DNA of 64,000 nucleotides from Pachyseris speciosa (lineage: Eukaryota > Cnidaria > Anthozoa > Scleractinia > Pachyseridae), in assembly GCA_016490735.1 (NCBI GenBank), contig JAEMWC010000458.1:617067-681066 (forward strand). The letters run 5' to 3'. Position numbers and translations under genes: made by a program. Positions 21,735-33,029 of the stretch are shown here, piece by piece. The notes below the pieces were generated by a model that did no database searches, had not been told where the DNA came from, and worked only from the letters and a program-made list of their open reading frames with translations. Positions within the stretch are counted from its first letter, which is position 1, and the number at the start of each line of letters is the position of its first letter.

Positions 21735-24203
21735 CGGCATGGTATATGCCCTTTAAGATATCATCCCTAGTGTATATATTTGGTCGGAAAATGAAAATAG
21801 CACGTTTTTTGTGATCGTAATCAAGACCTAATTTTGCAAAAAGAATGTTAAATAACACTCTTTTACTTTTCAAGATGGACAAGAAGAATAACCTTTAAAT
21901 TTTGTTTGCGCTAAGTATGCCTTGACAAGTGGCTGCAATTTACGGTAAGTCAATTGCCAAACGGAAAATGAATACGCAATTCTTTCCGATGTAGTATTTC
22001 ACCGCAACAAGGGAAAGCGAACGCGAGCTTTTTAGGTCTGTTTCCTCAGAAAATGGCTTTCGCCAGTTTGTCTTTCGTTCTTATGCCATCGAGATAGCGC
22101 CGGACTGATTCGTGCCAATGCAACTTTCCTATAAAATCATTGTCGGCAAAAGCAAAGACCGTGGAGAAACTGACCCAGCGCACCATATATAATCCTTCAG
22201 TGAAGAGACATCCCGTACACTTCTGGCAAGCGACTGTAGTTCGTATTAAAACCAAGACCGATGGTTAAAGAAAATGAGAAAGAAATAGTCACCGCAAGTC
22301 TTATCGTTCCTTTCTTTCTGGAAATTTTGGGAATTCTTTATTCTTTGAAGAGACTTCCGAACAAGAAGTTATCAATTTATGCAGTTCGTTGCGTGCTGGG
22401 GCAGCTATGGGTTTTGATAATGTCTAATAATAGTCTAAATTAAAAACTTTCCTCCTGAACTGACTTCCCCTTATTTTGTCCATTTCGTTTGTTTGTTTGT
22501 GTTCTTGCTTTTTAACCTAAATGTGCTTACAAATTAATTAAGACACGCCTAAATTATCATTTTATAGTTGTATTTTCTTGAGGTGCCTGTAGTCCGAATA
22601 AGCCCTAATAGTTTCTATATGGGCATCCTCGCCTAATGCTTTTCTCTTATCGCTTATTTAACATCTATTGTAGTTAAACACATATTTATCTTGTAATTTT
22701 AAATAACGATAAGTGGCAAAAATAAACTGAAACTGAAACTGAAGTCGACCTAAATTGTTAGCAAGCAAGATTATTTTCTAGGTTATGATCTTCGTTTGTT
22801 TTAGCCAGATGTCTGTCAATCCGAATTTATCAAGCTGGAAAATGGTTTTTCCGTCTTTTGCTCTATAAACCATACAATAAAATAACATTTACTCTCGTAG
22901 TTCTTCCTCGAGAACACCGAGGCTTTCCATCACAGCAATCATGTCCCTCTTTACATTACAGTATTGTTTCAATACAGTGCTAAAATCTTCAGAATCTTCA
23001 ACGCTTACTGAAATCGTATCGAATCAGTAATTCTAGGATCAAGTGGCAATTGTTCACGACGTTCTTCTCAAACTAATTAAAAATTCATAATTTCTATTGC
23101 CAATAAAAAGCGGCTACATTCATCACTAGCATGAGTTTGATACCCAATGAAAACCCAGTTGAAAATCAAACGTGTTTTGGATCAGATATCCAAACCAAGC
23201 GTGGTTTACGTTTTCATCTGGGTTTTCATTGGCTATCAAAATTCACGCATAAAAACAAAGCAAATTAAACACAAGAGCATTATTTACTATTAGCTATACA
23301 GTGCTAGTTAATTTTTTTTCATTTACAAAAAGTTTTACATCATGATTTGTAAACTTTGTGAACTAGCAGTTAAGAGATACGCCACCATTTCACAATTTGC
23401 AGGATTCATCTTCAGTACTGCCAAGGCATAATCTTTGTAAAGACCGCCAGGATATGATCTAACATGTTCAAAGCCCATTTGTTGTATTTTGTGGAAGCTG
23501 GAACGGCGGACGAAAACGACTCGCTCCTTCGTTCATCTCCGCGATTACTGTATGTGTCAGCTACAATGGATGACTGCCGACGCGAAACAAACAACTCACA
23601 AAATGTGTGCAGGCAAAGAGTTGTGCATGAAAATGCAAAAGAATGTACGCGCTGTTACTCTTTAAAACAATTGGTTCTAATTGTACAGAGGATATATTCG
23701 GCATATTACATTGTATTTTTATGCCTGTTTGAGAAGCCATATCAAAACCTTGTTCTTCGGTTTTCATGAGGGTGCCATCTATCTTTCGGTGTTGGGAACC
23801 CCTGATGAAACACTCGTACTCGTTTTCTTTTCGGACGACACCAGGACCTTTTACACCACTGAGTACCCATTTTACAGTCAAAGCAGTCAGGTGACTGATT
23901 GCTGCAAGATTTCAATCGAATCTCTGAATTCACTTCTATGCTCCCCAAATTATTGATTTTTGATGGAGCTTTTAATAGGATAGCTTTTTGGCCATTTTTC
24001 GATTGCAAAATACATAGATTAGGAGATATGCCTGATTAGGTCCCACGGGCCACCAAAGTCCGTTTACTAGATACCGGCGATTAAAAAGAAAGTAAGTTAT
24101 TACAAAAAAAAAAAAAAAGGTAAAAGCAAAGTAACTGTAGCACCTGCGTCCCAACACGCTTGTTGTGTAGTTTGAAATGAAACCTAATTTAATGAACCGT
24201 TTT
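21735..24203. other. Intron-like DNA of the LRR gene, copy 2
   Basis: Duplicate of 11090-13560, with the LINE-like TGAAAC tail ending near 22747 and the foldback hairpin at 23134-23242. No gene is recognised. Homopolymer runs near 23310 and 24104 differ in length from copy 1. Confidence 0.5.
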
Positions 24204-24899
24204 CATTTTATGTTAGCCTGTTCCAGGCGTTCAGAATAGTAAACGGAGCGCGATAGTACCGGCAGAGAGAGGCGAAAATAAAGCGGCGAAAAATGGAGAA
24301 GGGCTTGGGATGGGAGGCAGGAAGGAACGCCTGTAAAACTTTCTTTAACAAGACGTATATCTGCGTAAGCTTGGGCTTCTTTCCTGGCATATCCAGCTAT
24401 AAACGCCAGAAAGTTGTTTTTGTTGATTATTTTACAGCTCTAGCATAGTACAAGCTTGTAAGCATTGTATATTCCTGGTCTAAATTTTATCCTCTGTCCG
24501 TTGTTTACGCCCTGTCTGTAGTCTGCGTTTTACACTGACCAATTAAGTAATAAATTTTAGAAACTAATAAAGGTTTAGTGTAGGTCTGCCGCAAACGGTG
24601 TGTGCATTTGTACATGATTTGAGCGGAGAAGAAATCATAGTGTTCGTGCTTCACTTTCAAGGACGACGCTTGATATAAATCCACCATTTTTTTAAACCAT
24701 GTGCGTGCTCTTTAATCATCCGCATGCGCAGAGACAATAAGAAGGGACGCATGCGTTTTAGGACCCGGACGGCGATTTGTGACTGAACGCAGAAAAAAAG
24801 AACGAAGGGCATTTTAAACCTTGGTCTCCCTTTGGGAAGCCCAAGTAAAAAGGTCTTTCCGGTATACCAGAATCTAGTATACCCTATGATTGGTCAATT

Positions 24900-25244
24900 T
24901 TGACAGTTGCTGTCAACACAAAGCGCGATCATGGCGGATCAGGTAAAACATCTTACGCAAAGTTCCAAATGGTCATCAACAACGTGCTGAAGAACTTTCC
25001 ACACATTGTTTCGCTTTGCGAAGAGCAGGTAGATTGCTTGCAGAATCTTGTCGCTGGGAGAGACGTTTTCGCGATCCTCCCAGCGAAGGGTGGAAGTTGT
25101 GAAATCGTGTACGGAAATCCCTCAGAGCTCTTTGTCAAAGGAATGGAAAAAGAACTTCAGGAAGGAGACACGCAAATAACTTTGTTTCCTCAGCACTTGA
25201 TGGTTCAAAATACTCAGCGAGTGTCGCCTATCATTCGAGAATAA
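24900..25244 (+). pseudogene. RecQ-like helicase N-terminal fragment, copy 2
   Basis: Protein identical to the copy 1 fragment, with the same degenerate Walker A loop LPAKGGSC and the same early stop. It was duplicated as part of the 10.64-kb unit. Confidence 0.55.
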
Positions 25245-25680
25245 TTTGTATTAATTGCGAATGGATTGCATTAGATATTTATTCGTATCAAACTTTCAAA
25301 TTAATTTGAATATATTTTTTTTTTTGTAATTTGTTTTATTTTTTTTTTACAACGCATTACACTACTTACAAAACATTGGGTACAATATTTGCATCACGCT
25401 ACTTACAATACATACTTACGCTTACAATAACTTGGTTTTTTGTTTTTTTACACGTTTACATTACATTAAACTACTTACAAAATACGTACAGTGTCTTTGA
25501 AAAAAAAAAATTATTATTAACAATTCACACTTTCATACACGCGCATACGCGTACACGACATACACACACACACGCGCGCACACAAACGCTACAACACCAT
25601 ACACGACTGACCCTGGTGTTGGTGTGTTCAAACCTACTGCGTACAACTGATATGCAAAACGCGGTAATTAGGTACGCGAG

Positions 25681-28600
25681 TTATAGATCGATGTTTTTCA
25701 GAAATTTGCCCCATTTCGCTGTGTAATCAGGTAGCTTATTCTTTGACTTTGCAACCTCTAGTTCAAGAATTTCAATCTTTCTTATTCTAGCGTTAAAAAC
25801 TTTAATTAAAGGAGATTTGTTTTTACAACGACATGAATACAAATATTGTTTTGCGATCATTAGTACATGATTGACAAATATCTCGTCTTCACAATTTGAC
25901 ATTCCAAACAAAATTTCTCTGTTGTTAAGATTGTTTATATTAACTTTTAAATTGCGTAGCCACTTTATGACCTCTGCCCAGAATTCTCTGGCATAATTAC
26001 AAGAGATTAAAATATGTTCGAGGGATTCGTTTTCCTTTCCGCAAAGAGAACATGCTGGGGAGGGTAAGACACCAATTTTATTTAAAAAGACGTTTGTCAC
26101 AAGGTATCTGTTAAGTAATTTGAATTGAAATTCACGCAGCTTTGTATCGGAAGTGACACGATGTGGCAAGCCATATATTTCTTTCCAATCAAGAGTATCA
26201 TTTATAAAACAGCAACTATATTTCTTTTGAGCAGAAGGAATAGTAATAACTCTATTTCGGAATTCTTTATAAATAGTTTTTGACACAGCTTTATTGATCG
26301 GAGTCTTTTGCCCGTTTAAATTTAAAACAATTTGCTCCTGTAAATTAAATGCCTTTTTCTCATGGTGAGAGGACCTTCTCAGTGAGTCTCGCCACTTGTT
26401 TGGCAAAGCGTTTATCACAGATACAAGTCTAAAAAAATCTAAAGGGGAAAAGTCCAGCTCTCTCAAATTACATTTAGTTATTAACTCATTGTGTTCAGAG
26501 ATTAAGTCTCCTATCCTTAGAATTCCCTTTTCTGCTAGTGCTTTAAAGAATACAACTTTCCCATCGATGCGAATGAGTCTGTTGTTCCAGAGAATGGTTT
26601 GAAGGATCGCATTTCTGTCATCAATAGCTTCTTCGGAATGATTAATTGCCACTGAGCATTTTGCAAAGCTTTTTAGGCAATCCTCATAAAATGGTGGAAG
26701 TTTTATCGGCAGCATTTTAACATCGAAATTGCAACAAAGGATAAGTTTACCTCCAACGGGTTTTAAGTAATGGAGTAAAATAGTCTTCCAGCTACTCGGT
26801 TCGTCGCAAGCTAATTTCTTACAACAAATAATCCTCTGTGTCTCAATCATGGACATCAAATGTGGAGCCTTTAACCCTCCGTCCTCAATGTCGCCAACGA
26901 GAACAGAGCGCTTAACTTTGTCTTTGCCTTTCCAAATAAAATCGAAAATGATTTTATTTACCTCTTTGACAAACTCTTGGTCAGAACAAATCATGTTCGC
27001 TCTATACAAGAAAATCGGAATTATGAATGTCTTGACAATTTGAATTCGGCCCATTATTGTCAGATCTCGCCATCTCCAAATGTGTAATTTTTGTTTAATA
27101 GAGGTAACAATTTCATCAAAATTCAACCTTCGTTTAGCGCGTGAGTCGTAGGTAAGATGAACTCCCAGGATTTTTACTGAATGTTTAATTTTCAAATCTC
27201 CTATTTCGGTGTCGTTTCGTAAAGAATAATGCCTACCGTTACCTAGTAACATTACCTCAGATTTTTCGTGATTTATCCTAAGGCCTGAACATTCTCCAAA
27301 GGCTTCTACTAATTCCATAAACTTTCTAAGTGAATGGTCATTCCTTAAGAAGCCGGTCAAATCATCTGCGAACAACTCCAATTTTATCTCCTCGGTATCT
27401 ACAGTGATTCCTTGAATATCTTTGTTTCTGCGTACGCTTATACATAAAATTTCTAGCACCATAATAAACAAGTAGGCAGAGAGGGGGTCCCCCTGCCGAA
27501 CTCCTCGTTCAACTGAGAAGGGTGCAGTGGAAAAGCCATTGTTCAGGACACAGCTTGATACGTTTTTATAAAATGTATGAATCCACTGAATAAATGAATA
27601 TCCAAACCCGTAAGCGTGGAGGGTTTTAAACAAGAAATCTCTGCTCACAGTATCAAAGGCTTTCTTAAAATCAATGCAAATCATTGTGCCATTAATGTTA
27701 TATCTTTCCGTAAACTCCATAATATCATCTACAGTTCTTATTGCATCAAAGATTGTTCTGCCTTTCACGTACGCACATTGGTTATAATGTATAATGCCAG
27801 GTAGGACTGTCTCTAATCTTTTGGCAATCGCTTTTGAACCTATTTTAACATCTACGTTAATGAGTGAGATCGGTCTCCAGTTGGATAGGTACCTTTTATC
27901 TTTATCTTTCTTCTCTATTAAAGTGATAATAGCTTGCTTCTGAGAATTTGATAATTCGCCATGATCATAGGAGTAATTTAAGCTGTCTACCATAATCTTG
28001 CCTACAACTTGCCAGAAAGCTTTATAGAATTCTACAGTTAATCCGTCGTTACCTGGCGACTTATTATTCTGAAAAAGCTGAAGGCTTTTAAAACATTCAG
28101 AAATTGTTAGTTTTCCTTCGCAAACTTGAGCATCAGATTGGGAGAGTTTTGGTATGTCGGGATTTCCAAGAAAAGAAGTTAAGATTGTCTTAGGCGGCAA
28201 GAGAGTATCATTTTTACAAAGATCGGAGTAGAAACTTTCAATTTCTTGCCGGATTTTCTGAGGGTCTGTAATCAAAGTCCCTTCGGCATTGAAGATTTTC
28301 CGGACTGAACTTTTAATTTTATTGTGACTTTCAAGATTAAGAAAATATTTATTACTTTTCTCTCCTTTTTCATACCAAGTAGCCTTCGATCGGATAATCG
28401 CCCCTTTAGCCAAGTCTTCATAAATATTATCATACTCAATTTTAAGGATTTCGAGCTGTTCGAAATTTTCATTCGAGGGACATTTGCTACAGTTTTCTTC
28501 GTATGTTCGAAGTAAATGTTCAATTTTAGAAACCCTTTCTCTCTTTTCACGGGCTCTTTCTTTGCCATATTTTATCGACATTTGTCTAATTCTATATTTA

Positions 28601-29499
28601 ATTAAATCCCACAGGACTCTTTTGTCTGTAACTGCATTAAATTCAATTAACCACTCTGGTACACTTTCACTTAATAGTGCTACGAAGTTTGTGTCATCAG
28701 TAAGACTAGCGTTAAATTTCCAGAACGAAGGGCCATTTTTTTGTTTGCCAATGCTACTGAAATGCAGAGTTATCGCCGAATGATCGGAGTTTATCGAAGA
28801 GATAATATCAGAGTTTTCAATATCTTCCTGACAAACATCGCTTAATAACCAAAAGTCAAGTCTTCTCTGAATAAGAGGTTTCTTTTGTCTCCAGGTGAAA
28901 CGTTTGATTCCCGGGTTTCTTATACGCCAAATATCTATCAGATCAAAATCTAAGCACAAGTCTTCAACATGTTTGACTGAGGCTTTCTTTGACTGGTTCC
29001 CTCCAGAACAGTCCCACTCAGGGTCTAATGTAATATTAAAATCGCCTCCGATTATTATTCTATTTTCTTTGTCTATGATGTTCTCTTCAATATTCTTATT
29101 CAAATTATCGTAAAAACAACATTGATCCTGGACATTATTCGGAGCGTAGATGTTTACAAATAAGAACGAAGACCCCTGAACTTCAGCTTCCATTATGATA
29201 TAACGGCCTTTAGCGTCGGAGCTAAGCGAGTTTAGCTTAAAGTCTAAATCATCCTTAACAAGAATCATTACTCCACAGCTGTGATTTGAACCATGTGAAA
29301 AATATAACTTACCTGGCCACTGTGTTTTCCAGATACTCTCGACGTCTATAGTGCTATAGGTTTCCTGTAGAAAAACTACGTCATATTTTCGTTCGTTCAA
29401 CCAGCAAAATAGAGCTTCCCTCTTTGAAGACGACCGTATCCCTCGAACATTCAGAGACAATAATCTAAAGTCTACACATGATTTTTCGAATTCGAACAA
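25681..29499 (-). CDS. LINE ORF2: APE-type endonuclease and reverse transcriptase, intact
   Basis: A 1272-residue protein. N-terminal APE-like endonuclease motifs: SLNVRG (15-20), LQET (44-47), NIYAPN (116-121), GGDFN (151-155) and SDH (238-240). Reverse transcriptase motifs: SPGNDGLTVEFYKAFW (481-496), NWRPISLINVDVKI (540-553), CIDFKKAFD (608-616), GVRQGDPLS (666-674) and the catalytic FADD (710-713). A C-terminal cluster CSLCGKENESLEHILISC fits a CCHC-type zinc finger as in L1-clade elements. The protein nicks target DNA and copies the LINE RNA there. No stop or shift is seen, and all key catalytic residues are present, so it may be active. The clade (L1 or Tx1-like) needs a tree. Confidence 0.93.
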   Translation of the reverse strand: MFEFEKSCVDFRLLSLNVRGIRSSSKREALFCWLNERKYDVVFLQETYSTIDVESIWKTQWPGKLYFSHGSNHSCGVMILVKDDLDFKLNSLSSDAKGRYIIMEAEVQGSSFLFVNIYAPNNVQDQCCFYDNLNKNIEENIIDKENRIIIGGDFNITLDPEWDCSGGNQSKKASVKHVEDLCLDFDLIDIWRIRNPGIKRFTWRQKKPLIQRRLDFWLLSDVCQEDIENSDIISSINSDHSAITLHFSSIGKQKNGPSFWKFNASLTDDTNFVALLSESVPEWLIEFNAVTDKRVLWDLIKYRIRQMSIKYGKERAREKRERVSKIEHLLRTYEENCSKCPSNENFEQLEILKIEYDNIYEDLAKGAIIRSKATWYEKGEKSNKYFLNLESHNKIKSSVRKIFNAEGTLITDPQKIRQEIESFYSDLCKNDTLLPPKTILTSFLGNPDIPKLSQSDAQVCEGKLTISECFKSLQLFQNNKSPGNDGLTVEFYKAFWQVVGKIMVDSLNYSYDHGELSNSQKQAIITLIEKKDKDKRYLSNWRPISLINVDVKIGSKAIAKRLETVLPGIIHYNQCAYVKGRTIFDAIRTVDDIMEFTERYNINGTMICIDFKKAFDTVSRDFLFKTLHAYGFGYSFIQWIHTFYKNVSSCVLNNGFSTAPFSVERGVRQGDPLSAYLFIMVLEILCISVRRNKDIQGITVDTEEIKLELFADDLTGFLRNDHSLRKFMELVEAFGECSGLRINHEKSEVMLLGNGRHYSLRNDTEIGDLKIKHSVKILGVHLTYDSRAKRRLNFDEIVTSIKQKLHIWRWRDLTIMGRIQIVKTFIIPIFLYRANMICSDQEFVKEVNKIIFDFIWKGKDKVKRSVLVGDIEDGGLKAPHLMSMIETQRIICCKKLACDEPSSWKTILLHYLKPVGGKLILCCNFDVKMLPIKLPPFYEDCLKSFAKCSVAINHSEEAIDDRNAILQTILWNNRLIRIDGKVVFFKALAEKGILRIGDLISEHNELITKCNLRELDFSPLDFFRLVSVINALPNKWRDSLRRSSHHEKKAFNLQEQIVLNLNGQKTPINKAVSKTIYKEFRNRVITIPSAQKKYSCCFINDTLDWKEIYGLPHRVTSDTKLREFQFKLLNRYLVTNVFLNKIGVLPSPACSLCGKENESLEHILISCNYAREFWAEVIKWLRNLKVNINNLNNREILFGMSNCEDEIFVNHVLMIAKQYLYSCRCKNKSPLIKVFNARIRKIEILELEVAKSKNKLPDYTAKWGKFLKNIDL

Positions 29500-29765
29500 G
29501 CAAACTTATGCACGAAATTAACACGCGAATCGCAAATAAAGTATGATTTGAACACAGAAGGGTCATTTTTAACACTTAAGTACAACACTAAATATAATAG
29601 TTCATTATAAAGGCTGCTGATACCTAAATCATTTGCGCAACCCATGGGATTTGGAGCTTTTGGCAGGTTATTTACTATGCAGATATGCCACTGTTGCTCC
29701 CGCTTTTTAAACCTAGAAAGAAAATTTGTTTGCTAATTTTACTTTTAGCGCATAAGATAAGAGTC

Positions 29766-30617
29766 TTAAGTTACCAAATGTCCGTCAACAATAAGCTTAT
29801 CCGGCTCTTTCTTATCGAAGAAGGCTCTTTTTCCATCCTCTCTTGCTTGCTTTAAACGTGGCCACAGTTTCCTTCTCCGCTCCTGTATTTCTTTTGGGTA
29901 GTCAGCATACACCCTTACTTCTATTTCATCTTTTACCTCCATTGCACGTTTAAATACCCTCTCACGATCGGGAAAACGGAGGAAGCGGGCGATAATCGGT
30001 CGCGGAGATCCTGGCTTTTTAACTCCGATTCGGTGAACGCGTTGGAACTCAATTTCGCGCGCGCGATCTACTTCTATCTCTCTCTCCATGTAACGATAAA
30101 TAAGTTCCTTTGCGTTCTCTTGTGTTGGGTCGGTGGATTCCGGGATGTTAAAGAAACGTAAATTCTCACGACGGCTGTAGACGTCTTGGTAGAGGATGCG
30201 GTCATTAAGAGATTTAATTTTCCTTTCACTTTCGTTGGCTTTTGACTTCAATTCCTCTATCTCGCCGTTTAGAAATTTTAAGCTATTATCCATTGCTCCA
30301 ACCGACTTCTCGACTGCGTTAGTTTTGGCGTTTAGTGTGGCAATTTCTCCTTCAATGCTTTTTACGGAGGATTCCAAGGTGTTGAATTTCTTTAAGACTC
30401 CTTCGACCATATTTTCTAAGCTACTGAGTTTGTGTAGGACAAGCTGTATCTTCGAGGCGAGATCTTCTGCCATCTCGAGCGCCATGTTGATTTCGTCTGG
30501 TGGTTCCGATGGAGTCTTGCAAATTCTTTTTTCTTTCGGCGTTGAAACTCCGCTTTCCGAGCTACTACTGCTTCCTCTAGTCTTCCGCTTGAATATACTA
30601 TCAAGAAACTCGGCCAT
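29766..30617 (-). CDS. LINE ORF1 RNA-binding protein, copy 2
   Basis: Identical in frame and reading to ORF1 of copy 1: basic Ser-rich start, coiled coil, RRM-like region and C-terminal domain. It starts at the MAEFL methionine 98 bases inside the LINE's 5' end. With intact ORF2 266 bp downstream, the pair forms a complete bicistronic L1-like coding set. Confidence 0.88.
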   Translation of the reverse strand: MAEFLDSIFKRKTRGSSSSSESGVSTPKEKRICKTPSEPPDEINMALEMAEDLASKIQLVLHKLSSLENMVEGVLKKFNTLESSVKSIEGEIATLNAKTNAVEKSVGAMDNSLKFLNGEIEELKSKANESERKIKSLNDRILYQDVYSRRENLRFFNIPESTDPTQENAKELIYRYMEREIEVDRAREIEFQRVHRIGVKKPGSPRPIIARFLRFPDRERVFKRAMEVKDEIEVRVYADYPKEIQERRRKLWPRLKQAREDGKRAFFDKKEPDKLIVDGHLVT

Positions 30618-31211
30618 ACAACAAATAATTGCAAAGAAAAAAACAAATAAAGCGGGAGCAATTTCATGTGCGTCCTTACTCGGCCATGACAGACCCAGAC
30701 CCCCAGTTAATTTGATTAATTTGAATATTGTAATCATCCCACCGTAGCCTGAGTGTGACCTCATTTGAAATATTTCTGATATCTATTGTTGGTCGGTTCA
30801 TTTCTCACGTGGCTTGAACGCTTCGTGCGGTGTTTACGTCCAAATTGGCCTCGGAATAACCTGTGACAAGAAGAGCTACCACACTCTGCTGAAAGAAGGC
30901 CATTCCGCGGCTATTTGCAGCTTGCGAGATCTGAATATCTTTTTCTTGGGAGCGCGTACGTTGAAAATTGACATTTGACCTTTCACGCTGGGGTGGTTTG
31001 TGGTGTTTGGTTGTCAATCAGGTGGTCAAGTAGACGGTAAGACCTTTTTAAAGAAAGTTTTAAAGGCGTTCCTTCCCGCCTCCCGGCTCAGGCCCCCCTC
31101 CATTTTTCGCCGCTTTATTTTCGCCTCTCTCTGCCGGTACTATCGCGCTCCGTTTACTATCTGAACGCCTGGAACAGGATAATTTTATGTCCGTTATGCG
31201 ACCCCCTGCTA

Positions 31212-31541
31212 TGTCGATACTATTAAATTGCTGGATGACTATTTGGGATACAGCTCGAAGCCAAAAGAAGGAAGACCCAATACCACTGCAAAAGTCTTAA
31301 GGGATTTGAACTTGTTTTACAATTTTTATATTCCAGCCATCAGCTGCGAAAGTGAAACTGACAGAGGAGTTCTAAGACGGCTCCACACTTACAATAGAGC
31401 AAGCATAGCTCAAGGAAAGCTCTCTTTGCTTGCTTAATACACATTCACTACGATACAGACATCAATCTGGGCGAAGTGGTAGACTTGTTTACCCAGAAGC
31501 GTTCAAGGAGGCTTGAGCTTGGGACACTACTCAAAGATTAA
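31212..31541 (+). pseudogene. hAT transposase C-terminal relic
   Basis: The frame contains LRRLHTYNRASIAQGKLSLL. After a one-base loss near 31435 it continues as IHIHYDTDINLGEVVDLF and QKRSRRLEL. This follows the hAT dimerisation region as found in ZMYM1-like and TTF-type zinc finger transposases: RRLKTYLR, then TQxRLxxLALxxIHRD, then VxxFAxKKxRRL. Only the last ~100 residues are here, and they begin directly at the end of the duplicated unit, so the break may lie at the duplication junction. The relic cannot transpose. Confidence 0.65.
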
Positions 31542-31597
31542 GCCCAAAATCCATTTCGGCCAAGACATTTTTCTTAAGTATTTTCGTTTTACGTTTC

Positions 31598-31860
31598 AGT
31601 TTCAGTTTATTTATTTCCTGTAAAAAATAAATAATAAATACATACAGACATTCAATATATTACAAAAATTAGGGATAAAGAGACACAAATTGTAAGTAAA
31701 TTAATTAAAGGTATTTTCCTGGGGGCTTACCATATGAGCTGCCTCATGAACCTAAGGCTAAATATAACGAATAAATAGGCGGCGAAATCATACTGAAACA
31801 TAATTAGGATAAAAAAGCAAGCAAAACAAAACAGGCAAAAAGCAGCAAAAAACAAGTATT
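31598..31860 (-). mobile_element. LINE/SINE 3' end with TGAAAC tail
   Basis: On the minus strand the segment ends AATAAACTGAAACTGAAAC, the same tail as at 12.1 kb and 45.2 kb. This is typical of L2-like or related 3' ends. No coding part is kept. Confidence 0.45.
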
Positions 31861-32629
31861 ATTTACAAGTGGTGATTCAGCTAAGAGGAAATGTTGACTT
31901 TTATTTGGGGGCGTTATACCTGGATGTTGATGAAATCAAAAGAGATTTGATGAAGGAATTTAAAGGGGATAATAAGGCATACACAAACACTCAGACAGTC
32001 CGTTACAAGATGGGTACATGTCAGGTTGAGGAAGAACTGTTTAGTGTTTGTCCATTTATTTTTAACCTCCAAATTTAATTTTTAATCACCTTAAAATCTT
32101 CACTTTTCTCACCATCCTTTACAATCACTCTTCCCTCCCACCTTCTCTTCTTCCTCTCAAACACTGTAAAAATCACCCAAAAAATTCTGAGATATGGGGT
32201 TAAGGGTTATGTGCTACAAAACTATGGTGGGTTTTTTGGATGGCATGAAATCTCGAGAAGATAATAAGGTTTAAAGGTAAAAAAAAAGTGACAAAAATGT
32301 AGCATTCAGGTATATTGCCCTCTTAATAAACTGAAAAATTTAGGACCCTGAAATCTCTTACCAAAAAGTCTTCTATTTGTTCTTGCAGGAAATAAGTGGA
32401 AAGTGTTTGAATTTCTGGTGTTATAGGAATGAACTTGATTTGTCATTAAAAACATTCCTTTGAATACATTGGGAAGTAGGCCTATTTTATAAGAATATAT
32501 AAGTGTTCCAACTTTTACGAAAAGTAAATTTCAGAGAATTTCAGTATTTGCAAAATTTTGAATATATACGTTTGATCTTGACTGTCTAATTTTCTAAGTA
32601 ACGACCTTCGAAAGGCACAAAATATAGTC
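31861..32629. other. Gene-free AT-rich stretch
   Basis: A 69-codon ORF at 31869-32078 has no recognisable motif. Nothing else was seen. Confidence 0.5.
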
Positions 32630-32632
32630 TTA

Positions 32633-33029
32633 AGGCCTGTTCACATGGAGGTGGGGACCCCAGGAAGGTGAGGAACCCCGCCTCCGTGGGGTTCCCAATC
32701 TCTCCATACAATCTCTCTTTATTTCTCGATCGCGTTCACATTTGAAGTGGGGACCTCACCGAGGCGGGTTGCCCGGTCAGCCAGAGCGGGTAATCCGCTT
32801 TGTTAGGGCGAGTTTTCTCCTATAAATGCTGGAGGTAGGGTGGGGTGATGTTCATCCGGGCAATTGTCTCTGAATTCTTTGTTGATATACGTTCTCAGCG
32901 ACCACGCGATAGCATATTAAACCTCACCCCAGCGCCCCGGGGTTGCATGTAAAGGCTAGCGTTTTTTGACCACGGGAAGGTGGGGTAACTCACCTTCCCG
33001 GGGTCCCCTACCGCAGTGTGAACAGGCCC
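32633..33029. mobile_element. PIF/Harbinger-type MITE, 397 bp, TTA duplication
   Basis: The ends AGGCCTGTTCACA and TGTGAACAGGCCC are inverted and flanked by TTA on both sides (32630-32632 and 33030-33032). The interior is GC-richer than its surroundings and has a further inverted pattern of GGGGACCCC-like words near both ends. There is no transposase. Confidence 0.75.

Larger units (their letters stand above)
25314..30714 (-). mobile_element. Full-length L1-like LINE with both ORFs open, copy 2
   Basis: The same insertion as copy 1, with target duplication ATTAATTTGAATAT at 25300-25313 and 30715-30728, a 3' poly(A) tail, and two intact ORFs. It reached this place through the segmental duplication rather than by its own transposition, since its flanks are duplicated too. 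It is the only element in the window with a complete coding set. Confidence 0.9.
24214..31181. mobile_element. Mutator-like TIR element with RecQ fragment, split by a LINE, copy 2
   Basis: Same element as in copy 1, with the 9-bp duplication ATTTTATGT at 24205-24213 and 31182-31190. The right TIR has two or three base changes relative to copy 1, one of which (CTGAACG) brings it closer to the left TIR. Confidence 0.75.
20570..31211. repeat. Segmental tandem duplication, copy 2
   Basis: Second copy of the 10.64-kb unit. It starts a few bases inside LRR unit 1, so the first bases of that unit are missing, and ends about 20 bases beyond the right 9-bp target duplication of the Mutator-like element. 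Beyond 31211 the sequence is a hAT relic that has no partner next to copy 1. Differences from copy 1 include single bases near 11764/22407, 13019/23661, 13966/24609 and 20206/30849, and the ORF2 indel. Confidence 0.9.
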
